Part shown: piece by piece, positions 33,578 through 42,415 of the stretch | How positions within the stretch are numbered: the stretch's first letter is position 1 | How the letters are laid out: every line of letters starts with the position of its first letter | Assembly (NCBI RefSeq): GCF_943912325.1 | Contig: NZ_CALTTX010000006.1 | Span: 1-64,000, forward strand | Source: an uncultured Microbacterium sp. | Lineage (GTDB): Bacteria; Actinomycetota; Actinomycetes; Actinomycetales; Microbacteriaceae | Length of the DNA: 64,000 nucleotides | Direction of reading: 5' to 3' | The notes under the pieces: generated by a model | Database searches by the model: none | The model's input: the letters and a program-made list of their open reading frames with translations, nothing else | What the model was told of the DNA's origin: nothing | Made by a program: the position numbers and the translations under genes

Positions 33578-33925
33578 TCAGCGGTCGCGCTTCTCCTTGA
33601 TCTTGGCCTTCTTGCCACGGAGGTTGCGCAGGTAGTAGAGCTTCGCGCGACGCACGTCACCGCGCGTGACGACCTCGATGTGGTCGATCGCGGGGCTGTG
33701 GACCGGGAAGGTGCGCTCGACGCCAACCTGGAAGCTGATCTTGCGGACCGTGAAGGTCTCGCGCACGCCATCGCCCGAGCGGCCGATGACGACGCCCTGG
33801 AAGACCTGCACGCGCGAGCGGTTTCCCTCGGTGATGTTGACGTGCACCTTGACGGTGTCACCGGGGTGGAACTCGGGGATGTCCGAGCGGAGCGAGGCCT
33901 TGTCGACCGCGTCGAGGATCTGCAT
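33578..33925 (-). CDS. rplS: 50S ribosomal protein L19
   Basis: The 115-residue protein has the L19 blocks FHPGDTVKVHVNITEGNRSRVQVFQGVVIGRSG and RTFPVHSPAIDHIEVVTRGDVRRAKLYYLRNLRGKKAKIKEKR. Length is normal. The ATG at 33925 has AGGAAGAGA upstream. It has its own promoter region (34064-34076) and a terminator downstream, so it may be monocistronic. Confidence 0.97.
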   Translation of the reverse strand: MQILDAVDKASLRSDIPEFHPGDTVKVHVNITEGNRSRVQVFQGVVIGRSGDGVRETFTVRKISFQVGVERTFPVHSPAIDHIEVVTRGDVRRAKLYYLRNLRGKKAKIKEKRDR

Positions 33926-34063
33926 GATCGTCTCTTCCTGCGACCGCCTCAGGTAGGCCGCACGTCAGTGATGAATGTTGGTGGGTGTGTGCTTATCGTC
34001 GAAGGCGCCGATCCGGCGCTCGCGCGGACTCCCCTGAGGCAGAGCCGCTGACGGCACAAGCAT

Positions 34064-34076
34064 CCATTCTGCCACA
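34064..34076 (-). promoter_or_regulatory. TGGCAGAAT motif upstream of rplS
   Basis: The minus strand reads TGTGGCAGAATGG about 140 nt before rplS. The same nine bases (TGGCAGAAT) occur upstream of rpsP at 37772-37784. CAGAAT could serve as an extended -10; a shared promoter or r-protein control site is inferred. Confidence 0.4.
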
Positions 34077-34087
34077 GATCGACGCGT

Positions 34088-34609
34088 TCAGCGGCCTTCG
34101 CGCACCTCGTGGAGCACGATGACCTCGGAATCGCGCTGCTGCTGACGGTCAGGGAAGAGTGCGGGATCGGCGTAGGCCCGGGTCATGCGCACCTGTTCGC
34201 GTACCGCGCCGCGCGCCTCGGCCCACAGCTCACGCACGCTCACGACGACCGCCGCCACGAATGCGATGACGGCCGCGAGCACGCTGAGGCCCCACACGGG
34301 CTGGACGATGAGAGCGACGAACACCGTCAGCGCTTGCCAGGCACCGATGACTCCGACATCGAGCCACGAGACGGCCCGCCCGAGGCGCACGCTCGGCCGG
34401 CTGCGCACGAGCATGGCCAGCGCGAGCTGCGCGATGAAAACGCACGGCATCGAGATGAAGACCCAGAAGATCATCCAGCCGCTGGTATTCGACACGAGCC
34501 AGCCGATCATCATCCAGGCGGGCAACACGAGAGCCGCCGGAAAGAGCCAGTGAAAGAAGCCTCGGCGCACGGCGACCGAAGCACGGGCGGCAAGGGAATC
34601 ACGCGACAT
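34088..34609 (-). CDS. Four-span membrane protein, function unknown
   Basis: The 173-residue protein has four hydrophobic spans: WLFPAALVLPAWMMIGWLV, MIFWVFISMPCVFIAQLALAMLV, VGVIGAWQALTVFVALIV and LSVLAAVIAFVAAVVVSV, followed by a charged cytoplasmic C-terminus of about 55 residues. Family unknown. TAGCAT lies exactly 6 nt before the ATG at 34609, so it appears leaderless. It is divergent from map. Confidence 0.7.
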   Translation of the reverse strand: MSRDSLAARASVAVRRGFFHWLFPAALVLPAWMMIGWLVSNTSGWMIFWVFISMPCVFIAQLALAMLVRSRPSVRLGRAVSWLDVGVIGAWQALTVFVALIVQPVWGLSVLAAVIAFVAAVVVSVRELWAEARGAVREQVRMTRAYADPALFPDRQQQRDSEVIVLHEVREGR

Positions 34610-34615
34610 ATCTCG

Positions 34616-34621
34616 ATGCTA
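34616..34621 (-). promoter_or_regulatory. -10 element (TAGCAT) of the four-span membrane protein gene
   Basis: TAGCAT is separated from the ATG by exactly 6 nt with no Shine-Dalgarno, as at several other genes here. Confidence 0.5.
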
Positions 34622-34755
34622 CGCGCGAGATGGATGCTGCGGAACGGCGCCGCCCGCGACACCGGCATCCTCACAGGGATCACAGAGCGTGAGAACAGTG
34701 CGCACGGCACTCACCACGGCGCGTGAGAGAGAATGGACAGGACGAGAGGACTTCG

Positions 34756-35538
34756 ATGATCGAGTTGCGCACCCCGGCCGAGATCGAGCAGATGCGACCG
34801 GCCGGCCGCTTCGTGGCTGAGACGCTGGCGACGCTGCGCGACGAGACGAAGGTCGGCACGAACCTGCTCGACATCGATCGCCGGGCGCACGCGATGATCC
34901 GCGCAGCGGGTGCCGAGTCGTGCTACATCGACTACCACCCCTCGTTCGGCGCGAGCCCGTTCGGCAAGGTCATCTGCACCTCGATCAACGACGCGGTGCT
35001 GCACGGACTCCCCCACGACTACGTGCTACGCGATGGCGACCTCGTGAGCCTCGACTTCGCGGTGTCGATCGATGGCTGGGTCGCCGATTCGGCCGTCTCG
35101 TTCGTCGTCGGCACACCGCGCGACGAGGATCTGCGCATCATCGACACGACCGAACGCGCGCTCGCCGCCGCGATTGAGGTCGCCCAGGTCGGCGGGCGCA
35201 TCGGCGACATTTCGGCCGCGATCGCCGACGTCGCGCACGCCGAGGGTTACGCGATCAACACCGATTTCGGCGGCCACGGCGTCGGGCGCATCATGCACGG
35301 CGACCCGCACGTGCCGAACGACGGGCGCGCCGGCCGCGGCTATCCGCTGCGTCCCGGGCTCGTCATCGCGATCGAACCGTGGTTCCTCGAGACGACCGAC
35401 GTGCTCCGCACCGACGTCGACGGCTGGACGTTGCGCAGCGCCGACGGCTCGCGCGGTGCACACTCCGAGCACACGATCGCGATCACCGATGACGGCCCGA
35501 TCGTGCTGACCGACCGATCGTTCCTCGGCGTCGCCTGA
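34756..35538 (+). CDS. map: Type I methionine aminopeptidase
   Basis: The 260-residue metalloprotease removes N-terminal Met. Metal ligands are visible: two Asp in LVSLDFAVSIDGWVADSAVSF, His in NTDFGGHGVGRIMHGDPHVPN, Glu in VIAIEPWFLE, Glu in GAHSEHTIAIT. Start ATG at 34756 with AGAGGA upstream. It is divergent from the membrane protein gene and convergent with trmD. Confidence 0.95.
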   Translation: MIELRTPAEIEQMRPAGRFVAETLATLRDETKVGTNLLDIDRRAHAMIRAAGAESCYIDYHPSFGASPFGKVICTSINDAVLHGLPHDYVLRDGDLVSLDFAVSIDGWVADSAVSFVVGTPRDEDLRIIDTTERALAAAIEVAQVGGRIGDISAAIADVAHAEGYAINTDFGGHGVGRIMHGDPHVPNDGRAGRGYPLRPGLVIAIEPWFLETTDVLRTDVDGWTLRSADGSRGAHSEHTIAITDDGPIVLTDRSFLGVA

Positions 35539-35542
35539 CCGC

Positions 35543-35620
35543 TCTACTCGAGCAAGTCGAGTCGACGCCCTACTCGAGCACGTCGGGACGACGCTCTATG
35601 ACAGTAAGTCGGGCCGACGC
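35543..35620 (-). repeat. Three tandem 26-bp imperfect repeats at the 3' end of trmD
   Basis: Three consecutive 26-bp units (35543-35568, 35569-35594, 35595-35620) are imperfect copies. Read in the trmD direction each encodes a similar tail with its own stop: RRPDLLS*, RRPDVLE*, RRLDLLE*. The first unit in the trmD direction (35595-35620) is the real gene end. Confidence 0.85.
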
Positions 35621-36291
35621 AGGCGCGTGCGCTCGATCTGCTGCTCGCGTCGCCACTCCGCGACGCGACCGTGGTGGCCGCTCAGCAGCACGTCGGGCAC
35701 GGCTCGGCCGCGCCAGAGCGCGGGCTTCGTGTACGACGGGTACTCGAGCAGGCCGTCTTCGTGCGACTCCTCGACGAGTGACTCGGGATTGCCCACGACG
35801 CCGGGCACGAGCCTGCCGATCGCCTCGATCATCGCCATCACGGCCACTTCACCACCGTTGAGCACATAGTCGCCGAGGCTGATCAGCCGCATGCGTCCGA
35901 GCGAGCCCGCCTCATCGAAGACGCGCTCGTCGATTCCCTCATAGCGCCCGCAGCCGAAAATCAGTCGGTCCTCGAGCGCCAACTCACGCGCGGTCGCCTG
36001 CGTGAAAACTTCGCCCGCGGGCGACGGGAAAATGATGACGGGAGCGGATGCTTCACCCGAGGCATCCCCCACGATCTCATCGAGCGCCTCGCCCCACGGC
36101 TCGGGCTTCATGACCATGCCGGCTCCGCCGCCATACGGGGTGTCATCGACCGTGCGATGCCGATCGTGCGTGTAGTCGCGCAGGTCGTGCACCCGCATGT
36201 CGAGGATGCCAGCGCCGCGTGCGCGCCCGAGAAGAGAAACCTCGAGGGCGTCGAAGATCGCGGGAAAGATCGTGACGATATCGACGCGCAC
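35596..36291 (-). CDS. trmD: tRNA (guanine-N1)-methyltransferase
   Basis: The 231-residue SPOUT enzyme makes m1G37 in tRNA. Motifs are VDIVTIFPAIFDAL, HDLRDYTHDRHRTVDDTPYGGGAGMVMKPEP, FGCGRYEGIDERV and SLGDYVLNGGEVAVMAMIEAIGRLVPGVVGN (the trefoil-knot AdoMet site). Start is GTG at 36291, 1 nt after the rimM stop. The gene end is duplicated in three tandem repeats. Confidence 0.97.
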   Translation of the reverse strand: MRVDIVTIFPAIFDALEVSLLGRARGAGILDMRVHDLRDYTHDRHRTVDDTPYGGGAGMVMKPEPWGEALDEIVGDASGEASAPVIIFPSPAGEVFTQATARELALEDRLIFGCGRYEGIDERVFDEAGSLGRMRLISLGDYVLNGGEVAVMAMIEAIGRLVPGVVGNPESLVEESHEDGLLEYPSYTKPALWRGRAVPDVLLSGHHGRVAEWRREQQIERTRLRRPDLLS

Positions 36292-36292
36292 G

Positions 36293-36982
36293 TCAGTGCT
36301 CGCGGGGCGCCGCGTCGTCAGCCTGATCGTCGGCCGTGATCACCGGGCCAACGGAAGCGTCGGATTCGACGTCGAGCTCGACCACAGCAGCGTCGTCCGT
36401 CCCCAGCTCATCCCCCGCGGCCGCATCCTCGACCGCGACGTCGAAGAGCCCGGCGGGAGGAGTGACGGTGACGGTTCCCGCGTCGATGTCGACCTCGGGA
36501 ACGATCGCCGAGACGAAGGGCACGAGCACTTCGGCATCCGCCGTCTTCACGACGAGCAGATCCTGCGCGGGAAAGTGATCCACGCGCACGATGCGGCCGA
36601 CGCGCTCACCATCGACGACAACGGCAAGTCCCGCGAGCTGGTGGTCGTACCAGGCATCGGGCTCGGCGGGGCGTTCCTGCGCGTCGGCGTCGACCCAGAG
36701 GATCGCTCGCACGAGCTCTTCGGCGGCCGTGCGGTCATCGACGCCTTCGAAGAAGACCACGGGGTGGGAATTCATCCAGCGAAACTCGCGCACCGTCAAG
36801 GTCTTGCCGTGCCACGGCGAAGCCTCGGGCACCTGCAGCGTGAACGAGGCCCCGGGAACGAAACGGCCATCGGGGTCATCGGTGTAGAGCTCGAGCTTGA
36901 ACGCGCCCTTCAGGCCGTGCGCTTTGACGAGGCGCCCGACGCGCAACTGCGTTCGCGGGCTTGCGGGGCGAGCGTTCATCAC
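36293..36982 (-). CDS. rimM: 16S rRNA processing protein RimM
   Basis: The protein has the RimM domain (TQLRVGRLVKAHGLKGAFKLELYTDDPDGRFVPG), then a PRC-barrel (AWYDHQLAGLAVVVDGERVGRIVRVDHFPAQDLLVVKTADAEVLVPFVSAIVPEVD). It binds S19 and helps 30S maturation. An acidic tail of about 50 residues extends beyond the usual end. Start: GTG at 36982 overlaps the khpA stop (GTGA); ATG at 36979 is the alternative. Confidence 0.95.
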   Translation of the reverse strand: MMNARPASPRTQLRVGRLVKAHGLKGAFKLELYTDDPDGRFVPGASFTLQVPEASPWHGKTLTVREFRWMNSHPVVFFEGVDDRTAAEELVRAILWVDADAQERPAEPDAWYDHQLAGLAVVVDGERVGRIVRVDHFPAQDLLVVKTADAEVLVPFVSAIVPEVDIDAGTVTVTPPAGLFDVAVEDAAAGDELGTDDAAVVELDVESDASVGPVITADDQADDAAPREH

Positions 36983-37209
36983 GCGTCGGCGATGTCGACG
37001 CGAACGCGCTTGCCGTCGGCGAGAGCCGCCAGCAGGGTGCGCAGTGCTTTGGCGTTGCGCCCGCCGCGCCCGATCACCCGACCGCGATCGTCGGGGTGCA
37101 CGTGCACCTCGAGCACCTCGCCCCGGGGGGACGAGGATGCGTCGATCCGAACATCGTCGGGGTTATCGACGATGCCCTTGACCAGGTGTTCGAGAGCGGC
37201 GGACAGCAA
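36979..37209 (-). CDS. khpA: KH-domain RNA-binding protein KhpA (YlqC)
   Basis: The 76-residue single-KH protein contains LEVHVHPDDRGRVIGRGGRNAKALRTLLAALADGKRVRVDI, with the GxxG loop as GRGG. It lies in the conserved rpsP-khpA-rimM-trmD order and probably binds RNA with KhpB. The start is TTG at 37209, 5 nt after the rpsP stop. Confidence 0.92.
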   Translation of the reverse strand: MLSAALEHLVKGIVDNPDDVRIDASSSPRGEVLEVHVHPDDRGRVIGRGGRNAKALRTLLAALADGKRVRVDIADA

Positions 37210-37214
37210 CGGAA

Positions 37215-37652
37215 TTACTCAGCCGATTCGGTCTCGGCGGCCTCGTCGGCCGCAGCCTCGTCAGCCGGCGCCTCGGCAGCAGCCTTGGCTTCGGCCTTCT
37301 TGTCGGCCTTGGGGACGAGCACGGGCTTCTTGTCGGCCTCGGCCTCGAAGACCTTCTTCGACTTCGGGGGCTGAACGGTCGAAGCCGCGTCAGCGTCGCC
37401 CTGGAACTTGCCCCAGTCGCCCGTGAGCTTGAGGATCGCGAGCACCTGCTCGGTCGGCTGTGCGCCGACGCCGAGCCAGTACTGCGCGCGCTCCGAGTCG
37501 ACCTCGATGAACGAGGGCTGCTCGATGGGGTGGTACTTGCCAATCTCTTCGATGACACGACCGTCGCGCTTGGTGCGCGAGTCGGCGACGACGATGCGGT
37601 AATAGGGCGCGCGGATCTTACCGAGACGCTTGAGACGGATCTTGACGGCCAC
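37215..37652 (-). CDS. rpsP: 30S ribosomal protein S16
   Basis: The 145-residue protein has a normal S16 core (VAVKIRLKRLGKIRAPYYRIVVADSRTKRDGRVIEEIGKYHP..., to about residue 80) and a long Ala/Lys/Glu-rich tail of about 60 residues. GTG at 37652 was chosen, with GGAGAATC directly upstream. First gene of rpsP-khpA-rimM-trmD. Confidence 0.95.
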   Translation of the reverse strand: MAVKIRLKRLGKIRAPYYRIVVADSRTKRDGRVIEEIGKYHPIEQPSFIEVDSERAQYWLGVGAQPTEQVLAILKLTGDWGKFQGDADAASTVQPPKSKKVFEAEADKKPVLVPKADKKAEAKAAAEAPADEAAADEAAETESAE

Positions 37653-37771
37653 GATTCTCCTGAAAAGTGAGGTGTTGGAAAAAGCAAGGCTCAGGCGCGT
37701 GGGGTGCACACCCGGCAGAAGCTCGAGGGTGGACAGAGCGCCGGGTAGAGGGTCGGGCCGTGTCCAAACGT

Positions 37772-37784
37772 CTATTCTGCCAGA
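37772..37784 (-). promoter_or_regulatory. TGGCAGAAT motif upstream of rpsP
   Basis: On the minus strand TCTGGCAGAATAG lies about 120 nt upstream of rpsP and shares TGGCAGAAT with the rplS upstream region, suggesting a common promoter element. Confidence 0.42.
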
Positions 37785-37851
37785 CCGCGCGGCCCGCCGC
37801 GACCGTGACACGACGTGTCGGCGCGTTCGCGGCATGACCCGGCTCCCGTGC

Positions 37852-37857
37852 CAGACT
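37852..37857 (+). promoter_or_regulatory. -10 element (CAGACT) of the carboxylate-amine ligase gene
   Basis: CAGACT stands exactly 6 nt before GTG at 37864; no Shine-Dalgarno, suggesting a leaderless mRNA. Confidence 0.45.
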
Positions 37858-37863
37858 GACCGC

Positions 37864-39021
37864 GTGAGTGTCTCTTTCGCCCCGTCGGCACGGTCGAGCG
37901 TCGGTCTCGAGTGGGAGATCATGCTGGCGGATGCCGAAACGGGCGCCCTTTCGCCGCGTGCGCCCGAGGTGCTCGAACGAGTCGAGAGCGCGACGGAGTT
38001 CGAGCGCTACACCGTGACGGGTGAGCTGCTCACGAACACGATCGAGGTCACGAGCGGCGTCGGCGACACGGTGCAGGCGGCGGTCGAAGACGTCGAAGAC
38101 GCTATCGGCGCGGTTCGGGGAGCAACCGACCCGCTCGGCCTGGAACTCCTCTCGGCCGGCAGCCACCCGTTCGCGCAGTGGTATGACCAGACCGTGACCG
38201 ACAAGACCCGGTACCACACGCTCGTCGAGCGCACGCAGTGGTGGGGGCGCAACATGATGATCTGGGGCATCCACGTCCACGTGGGTGTCGAAGACGTCAC
38301 GAAGGTCATGCCGCTCGTGCGTGCCCTCTGCACGTACCTGCCGCACCTGCAGGCGCTCGCCGCGTCGAGCCCGTTCTGGGCGGGTGATCGCACGGGCTAT
38401 GCATCCAATCGCGCTCTCGTCTTTCAACAACTGCCGACCGCCGGCCTGCCCTGGTATCTCGATGACTGGGCGGCGTACGAGCGCTTTCTCGACGACATGG
38501 CTCGCACGGGAGTCATGGCAGATGCGACCGAAGTGCGCTGGGACATCCGCCCCGCTCCCCGCTGGGGAACAATCGAGGTGCGAGCGTGCGATGGCATGTC
38601 GACACTGGCGGAACTCGCCGCGATCGGCGCGCTGACGCAGACCCTCGTCGAATCGCTCTCGCGGCGGCTCGACGAGGGCGAGACACTGCCCGAGCTGCAG
38701 CCGTGGTTCGTGCGCGAGAACAAGTGGCGCGCCGCGCGTTATGGTCTCGACGCAAAGGTGATCGTGGATGCCTCGGGTACGCAACGCCCACTCCGCGAGC
38801 ACATCCCCGAACTGCTCGCCGACCTTGCGCCCGTCGCGGCAGACCTGAAGTGCGCCCGCGAGTTCGCGCGGGTCGGGACGATGCTCGAGGTCGGCGCGGG
38901 TTACGAGCGTCAGCTCGCGATCGCGGATGCGACCGGCGGCGACCTGGGCGCCGTCGCGCGGCACCTGATTCACGAGTTCCGGAGTGGCCCCGGCGTGCGT
39001 GAGGCTCTCGGCGAACTCTGA
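37864..39021 (+). CDS. Carboxylate-amine ligase of the YbdK/GCS2 family
   Basis: The 385-residue protein matches the GCS2 group: SSVGLEWEIMLADAETGAL, LLSAGSHPFAQW, GIHVHVGVEDVTKVMPL, the WDIRPAPRWGTIEVRACDGM segment and an ATP-grasp-like fold. Family members join glutamate to cysteine with weak activity or act on other amines; the substrate is unproven. In actinobacteria mycothiol replaces glutathione, so a glutathione role is not assumed. GTG at 37864 is chosen because a leaderless -10 precedes it at 6 nt. Confidence 0.85.
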   Translation: MSVSFAPSARSSVGLEWEIMLADAETGALSPRAPEVLERVESATEFERYTVTGELLTNTIEVTSGVGDTVQAAVEDVEDAIGAVRGATDPLGLELLSAGSHPFAQWYDQTVTDKTRYHTLVERTQWWGRNMMIWGIHVHVGVEDVTKVMPLVRALCTYLPHLQALAASSPFWAGDRTGYASNRALVFQQLPTAGLPWYLDDWAAYERFLDDMARTGVMADATEVRWDIRPAPRWGTIEVRACDGMSTLAELAAIGALTQTLVESLSRRLDEGETLPELQPWFVRENKWRAARYGLDAKVIVDASGTQRPLREHIPELLADLAPVAADLKCAREFARVGTMLEVGAGYERQLAIADATGGDLGAVARHLIHEFRSGPGVREALGEL

Positions 39022-39054
39022 AGCCGCGCGGCGATCGGCCGGCGCCCACCGGGT

Positions 39055-39060
39055 TACCGT
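39055..39060 (+). promoter_or_regulatory. -10 element (TACCGT) of the SGNH lipoprotein gene
   Basis: TACCGT lies exactly 6 nt upstream of GTG at 39067, without a Shine-Dalgarno. Confidence 0.45.
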
Positions 39061-39066
39061 GAAGGG

Positions 39067-39837
39067 GTGGGACTCTTCTCGCATCGCCCCCGGCGCGCAC
39101 GCACCGTCGGTGCGCTCTGCGCGTTCTCGGTGGGCGTGGTCCTCGCGATCAGCGCGTGTTCGTCGCTCAGCGCGCTCGACGATGCGCCGGCGACTCGCGC
39201 CGCGAGCGATGCTCCATTGATCACGGCGCCGACCCCCGCGCACGAGATCGTCATGATCGGCGATTCCGTCATGTCGGGCTACGGTCTGGATGACGGCACG
39301 AATTGGCCCGCAATCCTCGCGGATCGTTCGGGCGAAGACATCGTCAACCTCGCCTGCCCCGGAGCGGGTTTCACCTCGATCGGAGACTGCGACGACGACT
39401 TTGCCGGAATCGCCGCCGAGGCGATCACGCTCGATCCCGCGACGGTCATCATCCAGTCCTCGGATAACGACTTCGGAAGCGACCCCGACGAACTCGATCG
39501 AACGACGCTCGACACCGTGAGGCTGCTGCACGCGGCCTTGCCCCACACCCAGATCGTCGGTCTCAGCACCGTCCGCTACATCACGGAGGGTTCCGAAGAC
39601 GAGCTCGCCGCGACCGCGGGGGCACTCTCAGACGCGATCGCCGACGTCGGCGGCACGTACGTCGACGTCGGCCAGCCGCTCGCAGGCCAGCCAGACCTCG
39701 TGCAAGACGACGAAGAGCATCCGACCGAAGACGGCCAAGTAGCGCTCGCTCGCGCCATGCAGAGCGCGCTCGAAGACGCAGGGGTGATTCCCGGCATAGA
39801 CCGACAGCGCATCATCGCCGGGTTCACGCGCCTCTGA
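39067..39837 (+). CDS. SGNH/GDSL-family lipoprotein
   Basis: The 256-residue protein has a signal peptide ending in a lipobox (VLAISAC), so it is a lipoprotein anchored outside. The SGNH hydrolase blocks are visible: IVMIGDSVMSGYG (block I Ser), SSDNDFG (block III, Asn), DDEEHPTEDG (block V, Asp/His). Substrate is unknown (an esterase of envelope polymers or lipids is possible). Start is GTG at 39067. Confidence 0.78.
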   Translation: MGLFSHRPRRARTVGALCAFSVGVVLAISACSSLSALDDAPATRAASDAPLITAPTPAHEIVMIGDSVMSGYGLDDGTNWPAILADRSGEDIVNLACPGAGFTSIGDCDDDFAGIAAEAITLDPATVIIQSSDNDFGSDPDELDRTTLDTVRLLHAALPHTQIVGLSTVRYITEGSEDELAATAGALSDAIADVGGTYVDVGQPLAGQPDLVQDDEEHPTEDGQVALARAMQSALEDAGVIPGIDRQRIIAGFTRL

Positions 39838-39867
39838 GGCCACGAACCACGGCTTCAGCCGACAGGC

Positions 39868-41418
39868 TTAGCCGCGGCCGAACAGTTTCTGGATCTCGGC
39901 GAGGTCGGCTTCGGACGGCTCGCTCCCGCCCGGTCGCGCTCCGAGCCCGAACCCCGAGCCCGTCGCGGGAGCCGCGGTTGCAATGCCGGCGGCCTCGGCG
40001 GCGCGCTTCGCGGGATTCCCCGAACGCGGCGCCTTACCCTTGCTCTGCTTTGCTCGCTTGCCGCCACCGTGAGCGCCGGGGATCGGCCCCATACCGGGAA
40101 CGTTCGGCACACCGCCGCGGGCGACCGTGCGCATCATCTTCGCCGCCTGCTCGAAGCGCTGCACGAGCTGGTTGACATCGGTGACCGTCATGCCCGAACC
40201 GCGCGCGATGCGCAGACGGCGAGAGCCGTTCAGCACCTTGGGGTTCTGGCGCTCCCCGGGCGTCATCGAACGGATGATCGCCTCGGTGCGGTCGATCTCG
40301 CGCTCGTCGAAGTTCTCGAGCTGTTGCTTCATCTGGCCCATACCCGGAAGCATCCCGAGCATCTTCTTCATCGAGCCCATCTTGCGCATCTGCTGCAGCT
40401 GCTCGAGGAAGTCCTCGAGCGTGAACTGATCCTTTGCGATCTTCTCGGCGACCTTGCGCGCTTCGTCTTCGTCGAAGGCCTGCTGCGCCTGCTCGATGAG
40501 CGTGAGGATGTCGCCGAGGTCGAGGATGCGGCTCGCCATGCGGTCGGGGTGGAACGGCTCGAGGTCGTCGAGCCCCTCGCCCGTGGACGCGTAGATGATG
40601 GGGCGCCCCGTGACGCTCGCGACACTTAGGGCCGCGCCGCCTCGCGCGTCGCCGTCGAGCTTCGACAGCACGACTCCCGTGAAATCGACGCCCTCTTGGA
40701 AGGCCTTCGCCGTGTTGACCGCGTCTTGACCGATCATCGCGTCGATGACGAAGAGAACCTCATCGGGGTCTGTCGCGCGGCGGATGTCGGAGGCCTGCTT
40801 CATCAGGTCGGCGTCGACGCCAAGGCGCCCCGCCGTATCGATGATGACGACGTCGTGCTGCTTCTGCTTCGCGTACGCAACACCGTCGCGCGACACGCGC
40901 ACGGGGTCACCCTGGCCGTTGCCGGGCTCGGGAGCGAAGATAGCCGCACCCGCACGCTCCGCGACGACCTGCAGCTGGTTCACGGCATTGGGTCGCTGCA
41001 GGTCCGCCGCGACGAGGAGCGGCGTGTGCCCCTCCTTTTCCAACTGACGGGCGAGCTTGCCGGCGAATGTCGTCTTTCCCGAGCCCTGCAGGCCCGCGAG
41101 CATGATGACGGTCGGCGGGGTCTTGGCGAACTCGAGGCGACGCTGCTGCCCGCCGAGGATCCCGATGAGCTCTTCGTTGACGATCTGCACGACCTGCTGA
41201 GCAGGGTTGAGCGCCTTGTTGACCTCATCGCTGAGCGCACGCTCGCGCACGGCCGCGGTGAAGTCCTTCACGACGGGCAGCGCGACGTCGGCGTCGAGCA
41301 GCGCCCGGCGGATCTCACGCACGGTGCCGTCGACGTCGGCGGGCGTGAGCTTGCCCTTCGTGCGGAGATTCCGGAAGGTCTCGGTCAGCCGGTCAGAGAG
41401 TGTGCCGAAGGTCGCCAT
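39868..41418 (-). CDS. ffh: Signal recognition particle protein Ffh
   Basis: The 516-residue protein has the N domain, the G domain (GLQGSGKTTFAGKLARQ, DTAGRL, LSKLDGDARGG) and the M domain (MGSMKKMLGMLPGMGQMKQQ, SRRLRIARGSGM) that binds signal peptides and 4.5S RNA. An extra Lys/Gly-rich tail of about 70 residues follows. The ATG at 41418 has TAAACT 10 nt upstream. Confidence 0.97.
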   Translation of the reverse strand: MATFGTLSDRLTETFRNLRTKGKLTPADVDGTVREIRRALLDADVALPVVKDFTAAVRERALSDEVNKALNPAQQVVQIVNEELIGILGGQQRRLEFAKTPPTVIMLAGLQGSGKTTFAGKLARQLEKEGHTPLLVAADLQRPNAVNQLQVVAERAGAAIFAPEPGNGQGDPVRVSRDGVAYAKQKQHDVVIIDTAGRLGVDADLMKQASDIRRATDPDEVLFVIDAMIGQDAVNTAKAFQEGVDFTGVVLSKLDGDARGGAALSVASVTGRPIIYASTGEGLDDLEPFHPDRMASRILDLGDILTLIEQAQQAFDEDEARKVAEKIAKDQFTLEDFLEQLQQMRKMGSMKKMLGMLPGMGQMKQQLENFDEREIDRTEAIIRSMTPGERQNPKVLNGSRRLRIARGSGMTVTDVNQLVQRFEQAAKMMRTVARGGVPNVPGMGPIPGAHGGGKRAKQSKGKAPRSGNPAKRAAEAAGIATAAPATGSGFGLGARPGGSEPSEADLAEIQKLFGRG

Positions 41419-41480
41419 GATGATTGCGAGTTTACGCGAGTGGATGCCTCAGCCGCCGCCGTCCGCCGGGCGAACCCGTC

Positions 41481-42402
41481 TCAGGCGCCCGAGCCGAACG
41501 CGTCGTACAGGCGCAGGGCCATCGCCACCGCGAGCTGGTCTTTGGGCTGCCCGGCGATCGTCATGGACCCCAGCCGACGCCGCACGGTGTTCCGATGGAC
41601 ACCGAGCGTCTGAGCCGTGAGCGTCACGTTCGAACCGCTCTCGATGTAGGCCCGGAAGGTCTCGCGCTGCGCGGCGGCGTCGTCATCGGCGCGAGCGAGC
41701 GGTCCGAGAACCGAACGCATCCACCGCTGTGACGTCGGAAGGTCACGGGCGAACATCGCCAGCAACGACACGGCAGGGTCACCGTGGCTGAGCACGGGCT
41801 CGTTCTGATGTTGTAGCGAGGTCAGCGCGACCATGCGAGTGTCGACGGCTTCAGCGTGCGACGAGCGAAAGCCCGGCAGGCCCGCCCCCCGGCGTGCCGA
41901 GCACCGCACGCATCCGTCCCGCCTGCTCGAGGTCCACGCGGACATCGGCACTCGAGGGCGCGGCTCCCGACGCGATCGGCACCCAGACCCAGAACGTCTT
42001 GGGGTCCTCGGGCACGACGAGCGGCGCTCGCGGTCCGCGCCAGCGCACGGCAAGACGTTGCGCGAGGGCGGAGACAGCCGGAGCCACGCCCGGACCCTCT
42101 TCAGCGCTCCAAACGATGAGAGCGACGAAGCGGCCGACCTCGTACGAGAATCCGGTCTCGACTTCGAAGCGAACGGGATCGTTCGTTTCGCCACGCAAAA
42201 GCCTCGTGACCGCGTTCGCCCGCGCGGCCGAACGGCCGCCACCCCACCGCCGCCGCTCCGCTTCGTGCACGTCGGAGACGTACTGCAGGATCCAGTCGAT
42301 GTAGCGATGGACGACGTCGGCAACCGCGCGAACGAGCTCGATCCGCTGCTCTTGCCCCACCGACATCTCTTCGACCGAGTCGATGCCGAGCCGGATGAAC
42401 AT
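41481..42402 (-). pseudogene. PucR/CdaR-family regulator, truncated and frameshifted
   Basis: The C-terminal PucR helix-turn-helix is clear (YIESGSNVTLTAQTLGVHRNTVRRRLGSM...DQLAVAMALRLYDAFG). Upstream homology (MFIRLGIDSVEEMSVGQEQRIELVRAVADVVHRYIDWILQ...) is in another frame. A run of six C (41885-41890) is the likely indel: removing one base restores GTPGAGLPGFRSSHAEAVDTRMV. The normal N-terminus is also missing; DNA at about 42410 switches to an SDR fragment. A sequencing error could explain the frameshift, but not the missing N-terminus. Confidence 0.8.
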
Positions 42403-42415
42403 ACTCTGGCCGAGG

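Noticed and set aside
41885..41890. Treating the PucR frameshift purely as a sequencing error
   Set aside because: The C6 run makes an error possible, but the gene also lacks its N-terminus, so it is non-functional either way.
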